A stretch of 64,000 nucleotides of DNA from Whalleya microplaca. Its lineage: Eukaryota > Ascomycota > Sordariomycetes > Xylariales > Xylariaceae. The position numbers were made by a program, and so were the translations under genes. Shown here in pieces: positions 48,235 through 60,256 of this stretch (the first letter of the stretch is position 1; each line of letters starts with the position of its first letter). The notes beneath the pieces were generated by a model. It saw nothing but the letters and a program-made list of their open reading frames with translations, did not search any database and was not told the origin of the DNA. The stretch spans positions 434,001-498,000 of the forward strand of contig MU385725.1 of the NCBI GenBank assembly GCA_022497155.1. Direction: 5' to 3'.

Positions 48235-51226
48235 ATGAGCGGTGACACTTTTAATAGTCGTGAGAACAATGGAGGTAAAACGCCTAACATCAGTACCCAA
48301 AGTTGTCTCCGCTACCTAACTCCATTCCGCAAGATGTTGACTAACCCAGAGCGCAATTAACAGAGACTCGGTCTTCATCGATCATAAAGGATGCCAATGA
48401 CAGCTCGACAGAGCGTGAAATTCATCACCATGGCGGCTTAGTTCTATTTTCGGTACTCTCGATACTCCAGAATTCAGCAAGCACCACGGCTAGTTTACGC
48501 TTCATAATTCAAGAGGGTGACAATACGGTGGTGGAACGCCTAAGTTATGCATCGCTCTGGGCCCGGACCAAGAACGATGCATGTGCGCTGCAGTGCATTA
48601 GACACATGCAGCCATATCCGGGCTCTACAAACATATTCTCGCTATACTTCAGCACCCATTATGAAAATATTCGCTGGTTCTGGGCAGTATTGGCCGCCGG
48701 GGGTGTTCCCTGCATATTACCACCTTTAGTGAACGATATACGGCTGAGGAAGGACCATATTGCCCACCTAGTCAGATTATTGGATAGTCCAACCATACTG
48801 ACAACTCGAGAATTATGTTCCGCTTTTGAACATAACAGCAACGTCAATATACTGACTATCGAGTCACTAATGGTGGACAATCAGCCCACATTCGAGCCTC
48901 CTACTTCATCTATTGAAGATGATCTATCAGTCCTCATGTTGACGTCTGGAAGCACCGGCAACGCAAAGGCCGTCTGCCTCTCGAATGAGCAGATACTACG
49001 AGCATGTGCTGGGAAAAGCGCACAGAGTAAGACAACACATCAAGACATTTTCTTGAACTGGGTTGGTCTTGATCATGTTGTCAACCTTGTAGAGGTGCAT
49101 ATACATGCTATGTCACTTTGTGCAGACCAAGTACACGTCCAAGCTAATGATCTACTCGCCAACCCTCTCCTATTTCCAAGACTTATACATCAACACCGTA
49201 TAACTGTCACCTTTGCTCCGAACTTCTTTCTCAGCCTAGTTACTGCTCAAATGCTCGAGATAGATCCAGCATTAGATAATCCAGAGAAACTTGATCTGTC
49301 AAGTCTGCGTGCACTATTCTCGGGAGGGGAGGCTAATTCCGTTAGGACCGCAGTGGAATTCACTAAAGCCTTCCAAGCTTACGGGGCGCCAGCCGAGTTC
49401 CTGTGCCCTGGGTATGGCCTGACAGAGTCATGTGCGGGAATAATTTGGGCCTTTAATTGTCCATCATATGGTTCTGAATTGACGGATGAATTTACATCTG
49501 TTGGATCGCCCATACCTGGATGTTGCATCAGGATTTTAGACTCCGAGGGGTCTCCGGTAAACCCTGGCGAAATAGGAGATCTTCAAATTTCGGGTCCTGT
49601 CGTGTTCAAGCAATATTATAATAATGTTACCGCGACAAAAAACGCTTTCACACCAGATGGCTGGTTTATTACTGGCGATCAAGCTAGAATCGACCTTGAC
49701 AATCAGCTACACATCATCGGCCGCCTGAATGACATGGTTAATATCAATGGGGTCAAGTATTCATGTTCAGAGATAGAGACAACCATCGAACAATCAAATC
49801 TGCCAGGGGTATCTCCTTCACTTACTATAGTATTTCCTCACCGCCCTCAAGGTGCCAGTACTGAGGAGTATTGTATCGTCTATAAAGCTACAGAGGACAA
49901 TATAACAGGAGAGTCCCGAGCGAACACTTATGACACGATGACTCGAGTTTCTAGTGCAATCACGAACAGAAAGCCTTTCAGCATAATTCCACTTCCGGAT
50001 GATGCATTCAACAAATGTTCGCTTGGAAAGGTATTGCGTGCCAGACTTCGAAAGGCCTTCGAAGCTGGAGAGTCCCGGGAAATGGAAGAGAACAATAGGC
50101 TATTAATCCATGCCTTCAAAGATATCAACCGCGTCGCTCCCGCCAACCCTACGGAGCACTTAGCCTTGGATGTTGCTTGCGAGATGCTCGGTTTGAGAAT
50201 TGAAGAAGCTAGTGTCACATCTAATATCTTCCACTTAGGCTTCACCTCCCTAGACATTATCTCTTTCATTCTACGGCTACAATCAAGTCTCGAGCTTAGT
50301 AATGCAATAACACTGACAGATGTGTTGCGAAAACCGACTATTCGCTCCATCTGCGATGCTGTGGATGATAACAAAGACCCCAATGAGTCCTATGACCCGG
50401 TGGTCTTACTACAACCATTTGGGAACAAGGCGCCACTTTGGATTATACACCCAGCCTCCGGAAACGTGCTTGATTTTATTCCTCTATCACGCTATCTCAA
50501 TGACCGCCCACTTTACGGTATTCGTGCTTCTGGAGTCCGGCCTGGTGAGAGGTTTGCGCGAGATATTCTGGAGATGGCCTCGACATACTTCAACGCAATC
50601 AAGCGAGTCCAGCCTAAGGGGCCTTATGCCGTTTCTGGGTATTCGCTTGGAAGCAGCATTGCTTTTGAGGTCGCAAAGATGCTTATCGCTAATGGCGACG
50701 AGGTTCGCTTTCTGGCTGTTCTTGATAGCCCGCCACATATATCTGAGCTTGTCGGGAATCTTACCTGGAGTGCTGGTCTTGTCATGGTGAGCTTTTTCCT
50801 GGGGCTCATCCCTGAGAAATACTCCAACGAGATGATCCCGCGTCTCCGGAATGAGCCTGCAGATGTGTGTTTGGATTTTATTCTCTCAAACGCCGACGTA
50901 GCGCGCCTTGATGCACTGCAGCTTGACAGGGAAGGACTCTCACAATTTGCAGATACAGTGCACAACTTTGGAAATGCAGCACGCAACTACAAGCCTATCG
51001 GGACAGTGCCAAATATGGATGCTTTGTGGTGGATCCTTTGCTCAGCATCACAACAGGTGGGCGCAAGGATTGGACCAACCGATTTTTGAAGCGGTGGAAA
51101 GACTTTGTGACTCAAGATTTGAGATTTCATCAGAGTACTGGAAACCATGCTGATATGTTAAGCTCCAAACATGTGCGCAATTTCCAGCGGATTCTTCGAG
51201 ATGTTCTTGCTTCTAGGGGTATTTGA
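48235..51226 (+). pseudogene. NRPS-like A-T-TE synthetase with a frameshift in the thioesterase
   Basis: Exon 1 48235-48274, then 48352-51089 (925 codons as read). The adenylation domain shows LTSGSTGNAKAV, FLNWVGLDHVVNLVEVHIHA, GYGLTESCAG, TGDQARID and GRLNDMVNINGVKYS. The carrier domain has IFHLGFTSLD, whose Ser takes phosphopantetheine. The thioesterase has PLWIIHPASGNVLDFIPLSR, the nucleophile in GYSLGSS, and LDSPP. No condensation domain is present. This A-T-TE layout is that of fungal enzymes that dimerise aryl-alpha-keto acids into quinones or furanones (for example atromentin or microperfuranone synthases). Near 51023 the reading leaves frame. The end of the TE (DPLLSITTGGRKDWTNRFLK ... 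FHQSTGNHADML, with the catalytic His) continues to 51226 in another frame. I found no GT-AG intron that fixes it. Confidence 0.85.
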
Positions 51227-51357
51227 GAATTGTAACACCATGCCACAAGATCAGTGTGTGCTACGATCCCTAGTGTTCATGCTGATTGCGTTGAAATATG
51301 TATTTGTAGTCGTTTAATTGTCAGTTTAATTCTCCCATGAAGCTTCAATGATCAATA

Positions 51358-51600
51358 ATGTACTTCCTGGTGGCCTGGTTATGCGATATCACTTTGAAAG
51401 GTCTCGAGGATATCGATGAACTCCCTGCGAATCTTGACGTGAAGATGGTGCTATTGGAGAATGGTACAGTTGATCCACTGGACTGGAAGGCTGAGTTGAG
51501 AAATTACGAGAGGGAGCGCGCTGGCCTCGCCGACTTTGTGGCTATAAGTCCGAGCCCATCGTCGTGGACGACGCCCTAGATATCGCACTATGACCGAATG
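51358..51600 (+). pseudogene. Possible gene fragment, family unknown
   Basis: The frame at 51358-51579 has protein-like composition (LPANLDVKMVLLENGTVDPL, then WKAELRNYERERAGLADF). The neighbouring frame continues it with GYKSEPIVVDDALDIAL up to about 51590. The switch suggests an indel in a decayed gene end. I cannot name it. Confidence 0.3.
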
Positions 51601-52406
51601 CTTGGCGCAGGTAAGTAACTTGTAATGGCAAGGACCTATTAAGTAGTGATGAGATCTATACTCTCGAAAAGGTATGATGTTGGAAATTTATCACGATATT
51701 GGTCATTGTTAAATACCCTTTGTTTTGGAGCTCAGGTAAATAGTGTTTCTGAGCTCTTAGGTAATATTTAGGAGGGATTTTCTCACCTTCCTGGAGGAGA
51801 TCACTTAGACAGTTAACAACACTCGTTTGAATACTTGATATCACGGCAGCACCTCGTTGACGATTGCACACATGATAACTGCGCCTTACCTGTGAAGAAG
51901 GATTATGAGGTTGAACTTTAGGGACGTTGAAGGCTTTTCAGTGTGCCCCTAGTATAAAATGTCGAAGTCTAAAATAGGCGAGTAACAGGAGGGACACTCT
52001 GTCAAGACTGACTTAAACTGTCGATTAATAGACAAAGCAATACTTTGCACTAGAAGTGGCAATACTTATTCTACAAGGCCGGCATTCGGGGTTATGAGGC
52101 ACAGCTTTAAGTATCATTCTACAGCTTGATGTGATCTACATGACTAACTAGCCTTTAAAAGAAGTACGGAATTCAGGGTCCAGTTGCAGTGGAGAACGCG
52201 ATGCAAGAGACTGGGTTGTATAAACTAAGGATCATTATAAATTTGGATGTTTTCTTTTTGCACATGCAACCTTCTACATGTGCTATAGTTTATCAGCTAC
52301 TATTTACCTATGATTAATAACATAATTACTGACATTAGCTACTTTGGTATGTCACCTAAATGGGTATCTACTTTTAGCAACATGTAGCTCCAAATGTGAA
52401 CTTATG
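51601..52406. other. Intergenic tract
   Basis: Nothing recognised; AT-rich. Confidence 0.5.
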
Positions 52407-53159
52407 TCAATTAACATCATCCAACGAAGGTGTCGCTTGAAGCTGCTTAGCGACTGCAGTGGATGCACTATGTCTTCTGATCTCGGTCTTTTTCGTACTA
52501 CCTCGAGGTTGGGAGGGGCTGCCATTTTTCGGCTTCCCCCTCGTGGTTCGCTGTTTTCCATAGTCTCGAGGTTTGGCTGAGCGCTTATCCTTTGCTTTGA
52601 CAGATATTGATGACCATCCCCATTTGTTAACTACGTCATCAATCTTGCTATGAATCTGCTCCCTCGCCGATTCCCTAGAGACCCCATTTTTCAAGAGACT
52701 GTCGTACTCTGTATGACAATGTCGGATGTACGCACGCACAGCCAGCTGTGCTTTTGCTGCGATCTCCAACTTCCCAGTCCTGCCAACCCTCCGACTCCCC
52801 TTCCTCATGGTGTATGTTACAAGTTTTGGAAGCTCGTCAGTTGGTATCTGAGGGTACTGGGCCAGGACAGATTTGCGAAACTCGTCGTTCATCTTGTCAT
52901 CCTTCTTCTGCACAGCCTGGGCGCGGGACTCTTTGGTCTCGTTATGCGATATCAATACTGCCTGATAGACAGCCAGGGGCACGCGAATTCCAATTTGACG
53001 TTTCTTAGAGTCATGCACAACATAGACAGTTTTCCCGGCAGCATGTGTTTGCTTCCTGCAGTTTCCCGTTATGTAGACATTGCCCTTGGGAACGTAGGTG
53101 TAGTTGGGTGCCATTGGTGTGCGTATGAAAACCGTGGGCTCGTGCAGTGTTGATGTCAT
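52407..53159 (-). CDS. DUF2293-domain protein
   Basis: 250 residues, no intron. The N-terminal half reads APNYTYVPKGNVYITGNCRK and TVYVVHDSKKRQIGIRVPLAVYQAVL, followed by ESRAQAVQKKDDKMNDEFRK and the FRKSVLAQYPQIP...L helix region, the pattern of the fungal DUF2293 family. The C-terminal 70 residues are Lys/Arg/Ser-rich and probably disordered (RGKPKNGSPSQPRGSTKKTE). It has no signal peptide; the basic tail suggests nuclear or nucleic-acid-associated location, but that is inference. Confidence 0.8.
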   Translation of the reverse strand: MTSTLHEPTVFIRTPMAPNYTYVPKGNVYITGNCRKQTHAAGKTVYVVHDSKKRQIGIRVPLAVYQAVLISHNETKESRAQAVQKKDDKMNDEFRKSVLAQYPQIPTDELPKLVTYTMRKGSRRVGRTGKLEIAAKAQLAVRAYIRHCHTEYDSLLKNGVSRESAREQIHSKIDDVVNKWGWSSISVKAKDKRSAKPRDYGKQRTTRGKPKNGSPSQPRGSTKKTEIRRHSASTAVAKQLQATPSLDDVN

Positions 53160-53676
53160 CTTAGCCTACGTTGAGATGCTTGGCGCGAAGTAATAACTAG
53201 ATGTGTTGTAATGAGACGTTTGATATAAGAAGTCATGTAGCCGGGAGGTACCCTAACCTAGAAATTCGCAGACAGTAGACTATCTATAGCCTTCCAATGG
53301 GGGAGGGATATTTTGTATGAGGCCGGTCGTTAACGAGGGAACCCGTGAAAAGAAAGGCATTGTTAGGCAGCGCGTTAAAGGATGTCTATAAAGGATTGAG
53401 AGATTGTGTTGTGAGCTGGACAAAGAACACTCAAATTATCATCAAAGATAATCAATTTTGGCACAATCAATAGTGACACAATGCAACATAATAGTACTTC
53501 TTCATTCTCTGTTACTCTTTCTGCCTTTGTCTCTGTCATGACTGTAATGGTGCAGAGGGAGAAAAAGGAACAAGCCAATGAAGCCATGAGAGAACGTGCG
53601 TGTGGGTCCTGGACACGTACGGCGCACTGGCCACCATACGCGTCCCCTTTTTAAAGCACTGTTTATCATCAACGTA

Positions 53677-53709
53677 CGAGGCGACGACGAGGCGACGATG
53701 AGGCGACAG
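53677..53709. repeat. Three-copy 11-bp minisatellite
   Basis: CGAGGCGACGA repeated three times with minor changes in the last copy. Confidence 0.8.
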
Positions 53710-54496
53710 CCCTACTAGGCAACGATGCCTAACCTACCTTCTCTAACCCTTAGGTAACAAGCACTTCAGCATCCAATTCAATATATTTACTTATGGGTTT
53801 CAGGAAAGTATCAACGGAACAGCTTACACAATCACTGTAGGTGCTTCTAATTCCGTCAAAGTAGGCCTTGATGGCTAGTCATATCATAATGCAATCATCT
53901 TCGAGCTCACCCAGGTCGCCAAAGTTGTCAATGATGGATGATTGTCTGAAGGCGTGGTTGTATATTGCTGTTTGACGACGTGAAAGAGAATATCATTTCA
54001 TCATCATGAGAAAAGTGTAACAAGAGCCTCTAGGGTGCTTGCTGGTCTTCTAATTCTAATGGGACGCGATAGGTCCTTATATAGACTATCTTCAGTAGTA
54101 TGTATTCCTGGTACATATTTTCTCTGTTGCTGATGTAGCCGCTGTTAAGCTGTCATCCCTTTTGTTAGGTAGTCATACATTCCCACAGTATCGAATAAGT
54201 TATAACAGCCAACAGCATTCAATATATGTAGTCCTGCAGCATTCCTGCATCTCGTATAGCTTCCAACAGGGTTTGCTTCAAATCACCGTGTGACAAAAGG
54301 AGACTGATTGCAACATACTGTACTGGTTAGTTGTTAAGTGTAACGAAGCCGTTACCACAGGTCTTGATTTGAAATAACAAAAGGCGTGAAAGGTAAAATA
54401 CTTAGATTGATCGCTGGCTAGTAAAGAGAGACTATCTAAGGGACGGCGAAATACAGTCTTTTATATCTGAATAGCTTCCTAGTAAATGGAACTTGA

Positions 54497-54562
54497 TTGC
54501 CAAGCCACTAAGGGCCTTGGCAACCATCTGGTTGCCAAGCCACTATCCCTCTTGGCAACCAT
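54497..54562. repeat. Tandem pair of identical-arm hairpins
   Basis: Two 31-bp units (54497-54527 and 54532-54562). Each has the perfect arms TTGCCAAG and CTTGGCAA. The outer parts of the units are identical and only the loop sequence differs. Confidence 0.8.
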
Positions 54563-57500
54563 AAATCACGTGGTAGCTGGTTGCGGGGATATTCAGGAAT
54601 GGGTGGTTGTAACATTAAGTTGAAGTTCTAATGAAGTCTGTGCCTTGCTTAAATAGCCCTGATCAGGAGAAGCAAACGGCGTCGGTGGCGTCACGCCTCA
54701 GCTCTATGTATAAAGAGCTATCTGGGTATTTACGACGACTAACGCATAATTCCATCGAGTCCTCAACCATCTCAGGGGTATGCCTGCTCGCAGACCTCTG
54801 TGAAATCATGTCCTGTTATACTAAAAATAATAACTAAATTATTCAGATTCTTGGGCCCCTTGCATGCATTGTAAGCACCATGGAACTTGCCTGTAATATA
54901 GCGGTAAGAAATCCCTTACACAAGAACATGAGGCAACACGATTCTAGCAACCATCGCAGCCGCCTAGGATGAAAAGCTTGTTTCTTCCTTGCCAACTACC
55001 CCAATTATGCAAGGACTCCAGAGGTCGTGAAAGAGTAGTTTGTGGCACTTGGTGGTCCGAGGCAAGCATGATAAGACCCTCGTCCCCGTTATTTTGTCAA
55101 TTAACTTATTTTTTCATATTCATAGGAAATAGGTCGAGCTCCTTGCATTCTCAAAATCCCTGCCCAAATATACGACTCTCATTCTATTTCAGCTACACTG
55201 CAGTTGACGTGTGATGTCTTTGAACCCACCTGCTCCCCCTCACCAGGATTATCTAAGCAAAGACACACTCCTTGGAATCTTCAACCGTACAATTCACCAA
55301 CAGTGTCTCTTTTGAACTTGTATCGTTAGATGCTGCATAGTAACGGACAATCCATAAAAAGTCGATGAATCTAATCACGATTCTATCTTTTACTGTAAAT
55401 TTGACAACAACACAATGGCCACCGTATGAAAAGGTCAATTAGGCACAAGTTGACATCATTTAGTTTTCTACAGAGTCTGCTTATGGACACGCGAGGGAGA
55501 TGGAGCGACATTGCTTTCCAATCTTGTCGTAGGAAGAACAAAATTAATAATCATCTAACCCGCCTGTAATGAGTATATTGTTCTGGATGGTACTTCTCAT
55601 CACAGCTTACAATTTTGTCGTGAGAAATATTTTCTTTGGAATACTCTGTGGTCTACCTACACAGTTATTCTCTCATAAACTGGCATTGAAAGATCATATC
55701 TCGGGGTTTCTAAAGAGACTCGTCTTAAATTCGTGCCTGTAAAGTATAGCAACACCCACTCTCTTACAAATGGTAAATGAGGAACGGAACTAGCACACCA
55801 ATCTTTTAGTCGAAGGGCAAACTTGTTTCACTCAACTGTACAAGAGGCATCCCTTCTTAGGAGAAGATATGCGGTTTAAATATCACATCAGGGCTCACTG
55901 AGTTAAGCGATATTGTACCTGGAATCAACAAGAACGAAAACTTAACATATTGTGAGTTATTCTATGTTGCGCTTTCAGCTTTTGGATTGATACTTAAGAT
56001 CCTAGAGTGATGTAACTTACCCTTCAAATTTTACTCGAAAGTTAGAGAGCGAACTACAATCCTATAACTTTGATATAGCATGTGGCGCAGCTAGTAGTAA
56101 ACTGATAACAACACTTGAGTAGTTCGAGATGATGTGTAGTATCGAGGTATTAAGAGAGTTTGTAGTAAAGATAATATTAGACACTGGATATATGAAAATA
56201 GTTGTTACGGCAATAGGGGTTTTAGTTATAGTGCTTTGAGCAAAGGGAGCTTGGAGCAATGATTGCCCCGAGAACTCTGCTGCTTAAAAGGGATGTTCTT
56301 AGCTATGAGACATCTTTTAGGTTTTAGACCTTTACACAATTCTAATGGACAACTAGAGTGATTGCGGAATCATCTAAATGATCATGATATATAGGGTAAT
56401 TGTGATAATAATAGTACTTGGGTTGAAACAATGATTCCAGTGTTATTTCATATAAAGGTCGAAATTACTTCAAGAGAAGTCTAGCTTCAACCGTTTTCTT
56501 CACTTCGAATAAGCTATAAAGCATCTTATTGTCTTGTGCGTATACTACCATCAGACACCAGGGAATCTCAAGTCGTGATGTTGAATACCTATATTAAACT
56601 GAAGACGACACTTTCAACTCAACTCAAATAGGTGCCCATCCATCCTGGAAACCAAAACTCATGCTTGCAGGCTTATAGGATCAATAAAATGCATACGCCA
56701 TCGTCAATATATCCCTGGAGCAGACTGGCCAGCTGGAATGCCTATTTCAGGCAAACAGATTTTGCATCGTCATCATTCCAGTCAAGGGCCTCGTGTAGAC
56801 ATAGCATGCTAGGTGCTTGCACCTTCGGTACAAGTCTCCAAAAGGATTAACAAGAATCACTTAGAGGCAAATGCCTGCTCGTTTAGAATCAAGTTTGTTC
56901 ATGTCTCAAGTTGAATGATACCTGTAAGATCGTTCGACGTTCATTATAGATCGCTATAGTGTCTTTAGTGTAGACAGTAAGTTTGAATTCCTCAAGTGTA
57001 GCATAAAACGTACGATATACCGGCAAGGGATGGGGGGAGGTTAATGAAAATTCTGCCTCAAATATATTGGAGTGTGCTTCAATATCCTCAGAAGATAAGT
57101 CCTAAACAGGCCATAGAGGCAAAATTCGCGCATGTCACTCATCTGAAACTCTCGTGATTGAATTATCTTTAGCTACTCTCAGCTCCTTAATATATATGTA
57201 TGACAACTATATGAGTTATTCGTATTCTCATTCGTCTACCCCGCAAATTCCACCATGTTGCGGCCGTCCATTCAAGCTTCAGGACTGCCTTCGTCGGCAT
57301 TACTGATAGCTAACTTCCTGTTTAGGAACCAACCGCTCTTAGCGCAGCCGCCCGGCCATCCAATGAAAATACCCATCTTTCTCGTACTGTCGATAGCGTG
57401 CGATGTCGATAGGACCGGGGGGCGATTAATAGCGCCCTATGGCCGTAAAGTCGACTTGCTTAATGAGTTAAGATCTTCCGCCTGCTCAATGCGCTTAGAC

Positions 57501-58165
57501 ACAGCCGATATCACCTTCCAAAAACCATTCAAAACAAGCTTTCCCAACAAGCTTTACTACATACTGCAAGTAGAACTGCATTTTGAGACCTGCAGTCGTG
57601 ATGGTACCCCTCGGAAAGCTTATCTAGCGACGCCAAGCTTAATGACGGCCTCAATGCCGCAATACGACCCCTGCCAAGGCGCGAACAAGCGCGAACAAGC
57701 ATTCCCAACGTTACCTTCTAGCCTTCTACATCTAGCTTAGATGTGTGGAGGGCGAGTCAGCTGAAGCGTATCATCGGGTCGTCCCTTACTGCTAGTAATA
57801 TTGGGCGAGGGGTATCGCAATTTGGCCCCAGTAGCTTTTGATTAGCCCGAGAACAAAATGAAACTTCCTATTCTATATCTCGTGCGGCCCTGTTGACATC
57901 GCGGATTGGATCCGGCACGGCGACGTTGGGCATTCACATGCACCGAGGGAGGGCACCGGACGACTATGATAGGTGTTGTACCAACCTGCAGTCGGTAGGC
58001 TCTGTCAGATCACTCCAACTTGAGAAGGTAACCTATCAGCTGATTGGTAGGTAGGGGTCTTTCATGCATCTGGTGCACTATCTTGACGATATCACGATAG
58101 CGACGATCTTTTCCCCTTTATTACTTGACGTCCAACACCGTCGTTGACGAGACATATTAGCTGTT

Positions 58166-58173
58166 TATAAATA
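58166..58173 (+). promoter_or_regulatory. TATA box of the aspartic protease gene
   Basis: TATAAATA 89 bp before the ATG, followed by a short pyrimidine-rich leader. Confidence 0.5.
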
Positions 58174-58261
58174 TGGCCGGCCCCCTCGACCGTCAATGAT
58201 ACTGGTTCTACATCTCCACAACCTTCGTTCAGATCCTCAAAGACCAGAACTCCTATCCAAA

Positions 58262-59565
58262 ATGCCGTCTTTCTCACAAGCCTTCCTTCTGGCCACCGCG
58301 GCCCTCTCCTCCTTCGCCTTCGCGGCGCCGCTGGAGACGCAGCAAAAGGGCCACAGCTTCACGGTCCACCAGGTGCGCAACCCGAACCACGTCAAGAATG
58401 GTGCGGCCGCACTGGCCAAGGCCTACCGCAAGTATGGCGCAAAGCTGCCAGAGTCACTGGTCTACGCATTGAACCAGACGGCGTCCGCGAAGGTTAAGCG
58501 CGCGGGCAGCTCGGGTAGCGCCAAGACGACCCCCGAGGAGAACGACGCCGAGTACCTGACGCCTGTGAGCATCGGCACACCGGCGCAGGAGCTGAACCTG
58601 GACTTCGACACCGGGTCCGCCGACCTCTGGGTCTTCAGCAACGAGCTGTCGTCCCAGTACCAGTCCGGCCACAGCATCTACACGAGCTCTAAGAGCAGCA
58701 CCGCGAAGAAGCTGTCCGGCGCCAGCTGGTCGATCTCGTACGGCGATGGTAGCGGCGCGTCTGGCGACGTCTACACCGACGTCGTTAGCATTGGTGGCGT
58801 CTCGTTCGACTCCCAGGCCGTCGAGGCTGCCAGCAAGATCTCCACGCAGTTCACCCAGGACTCGAACAACGACGGTCTTGTTGGACTAGCGTTCAGCAGC
58901 ATCAACACGGTGTCTCCCACCGCGCAGAAGACGTTCTTCGATAACGTCAAGTCTTCGCTCGACCAGCCCCTGTTTGCGGCTGATCTGAAGCACAACACTC
59001 GTAAGTTTTCCGCACCCTTTCTCTACTGGATACCTCTGGACATAGAAACTCATGCCCCACAGCCGGCTCCTACGACTTCGGCGTCGCCGACAACTCCAAG
59101 TACACTGGAGACATCGCGTACGTGCCAGTGAGCACCTCGCAGGGTTTCTGGGAGTTCGAAGCGAGCGGGTACAAGGTGGGCTCGAAGGCTGGCTCCGGAT
59201 CCATCACCGGAATCGCAGACACGGGCACGACTCTGCTGCTGCTCCCCGACGAGGTGGTGGAGGCCTACTACAAGCAGGTAGACGGCGCAGAGAACTCGAG
59301 CTCCGAGGGCGGCTACGTGTTCGCCTGCAGCACCACCCTACCCGAATTCACCTTCACCGCCGGCTCCCTGGACATCACCATCCCAGCCGACTACCTGAAC
59401 TACGCACCCACCGAGGAAGGCTCGTCAACCTGCTTCGGCGGTCTCCAGTCGAGCGAAAGCATTGGCACCAACATCTTCGGCGATATCGCGCTCAAGGCCG
59501 CGTACGTGATCTTCAACGGGGGTTCTACGCCGCAGTTGGGATGGGCTGCCAAGTCGACCTCCTAA
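58262..59565 (+). CDS. Secreted aspartic endopeptidase, aspergillopepsin/penicillopepsin type (A1)
   Basis: Two exons, 58262-59000 and 59063-59565, 413 residues. A signal peptide ([20 protein letters not shown]) is followed by a propeptide ending at VKR before [20 protein letters not shown], a typical KR processing site. The catalytic aspartates are in [10 protein letters not shown] and [11 protein letters not shown], and the flap is [17 protein letters not shown]. The intron joins LKHNT to [10 protein letters not shown], as in the family, and the C-terminal Cys pair is in [10 protein letters not shown] and GSSTCFGG. It degrades protein outside the cell at acid pH. The frame is intact and GC-rich relative to its surroundings. 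A TATA box lies upstream. Confidence 0.95.
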
Positions 59566-60256
59566 GCTTGCACTTGGAAAAACTGGCGAGCCCATATGTG
59601 GTTGAGGTTCATGAGAAAGGGGTGGATTCAGGGGTAAGGCAGCGCATGCATATACATATGTCGGTGTCAAGGTCTGGTAGCATGGAAGTGGTGGCAACTA
59701 ATCTGATTAATGACGTTCTTGAGTATATTAAATTATAAAATGAAGTTATATTGATCAGGTATATGCAAGAGACTGGCCTGCCTTGTAGTACAGCACGTGA
59801 ATTACATCCGAAACATATACCTAGCAACCCCTGATTGCAGGAATTCTGTCAGCGAGTGACCAAGACTGTAAGAATTTCTATAAGCCACCAAATTTCGAAT
59901 GACGATCCCAAAGGGATATGAAAAAGAGTAAGGCCTCCCTGTATGAAGGTTCAGGTCAAGCCATGGACATAAGCGAACAAGATGTATGCCAGCTCATGTA
60001 GGCATGTGAAGTCTTGTGTAACACATGACTGGAGCCAAGGGATTCCGCGATATCTTCGAAAGGCAGGAGATATTGCGTGGGATGACGAACTTTTTGGCAG
60101 AGCTGAATCAGCTGCCTGGATGGACCATCACACAGCGCACAACTTAGAAATGGGCCGTGCTATATGTCGACGCTGTTTATAACTTATGACTTGTGGCTGT
60201 ACATAAAACATCGCATCCATCAACGCTATCTACGAGTACCTTCTCCGCCAGAGCTC
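59566..60256. other. Intergenic, convergent 3' ends
   Basis: Nothing recognised. Confidence 0.55.

Larger units (their letters stand above)
53160..58261. other. Largest empty tract of the window
   Basis: Five kilobases without a recognisable gene. It contains an 11-bp three-copy minisatellite and a doubled hairpin unit. The longest open frame (57255-57740, 161 codons) has no motif and low-quality composition, so I do not call it. Confidence 0.5.

Noticed and set aside
57255..57740. 161-codon open frame, plus strand
   Set aside because: No motif, no domain and no neighbour support; composition looks like chance translation of a GC-richer patch.
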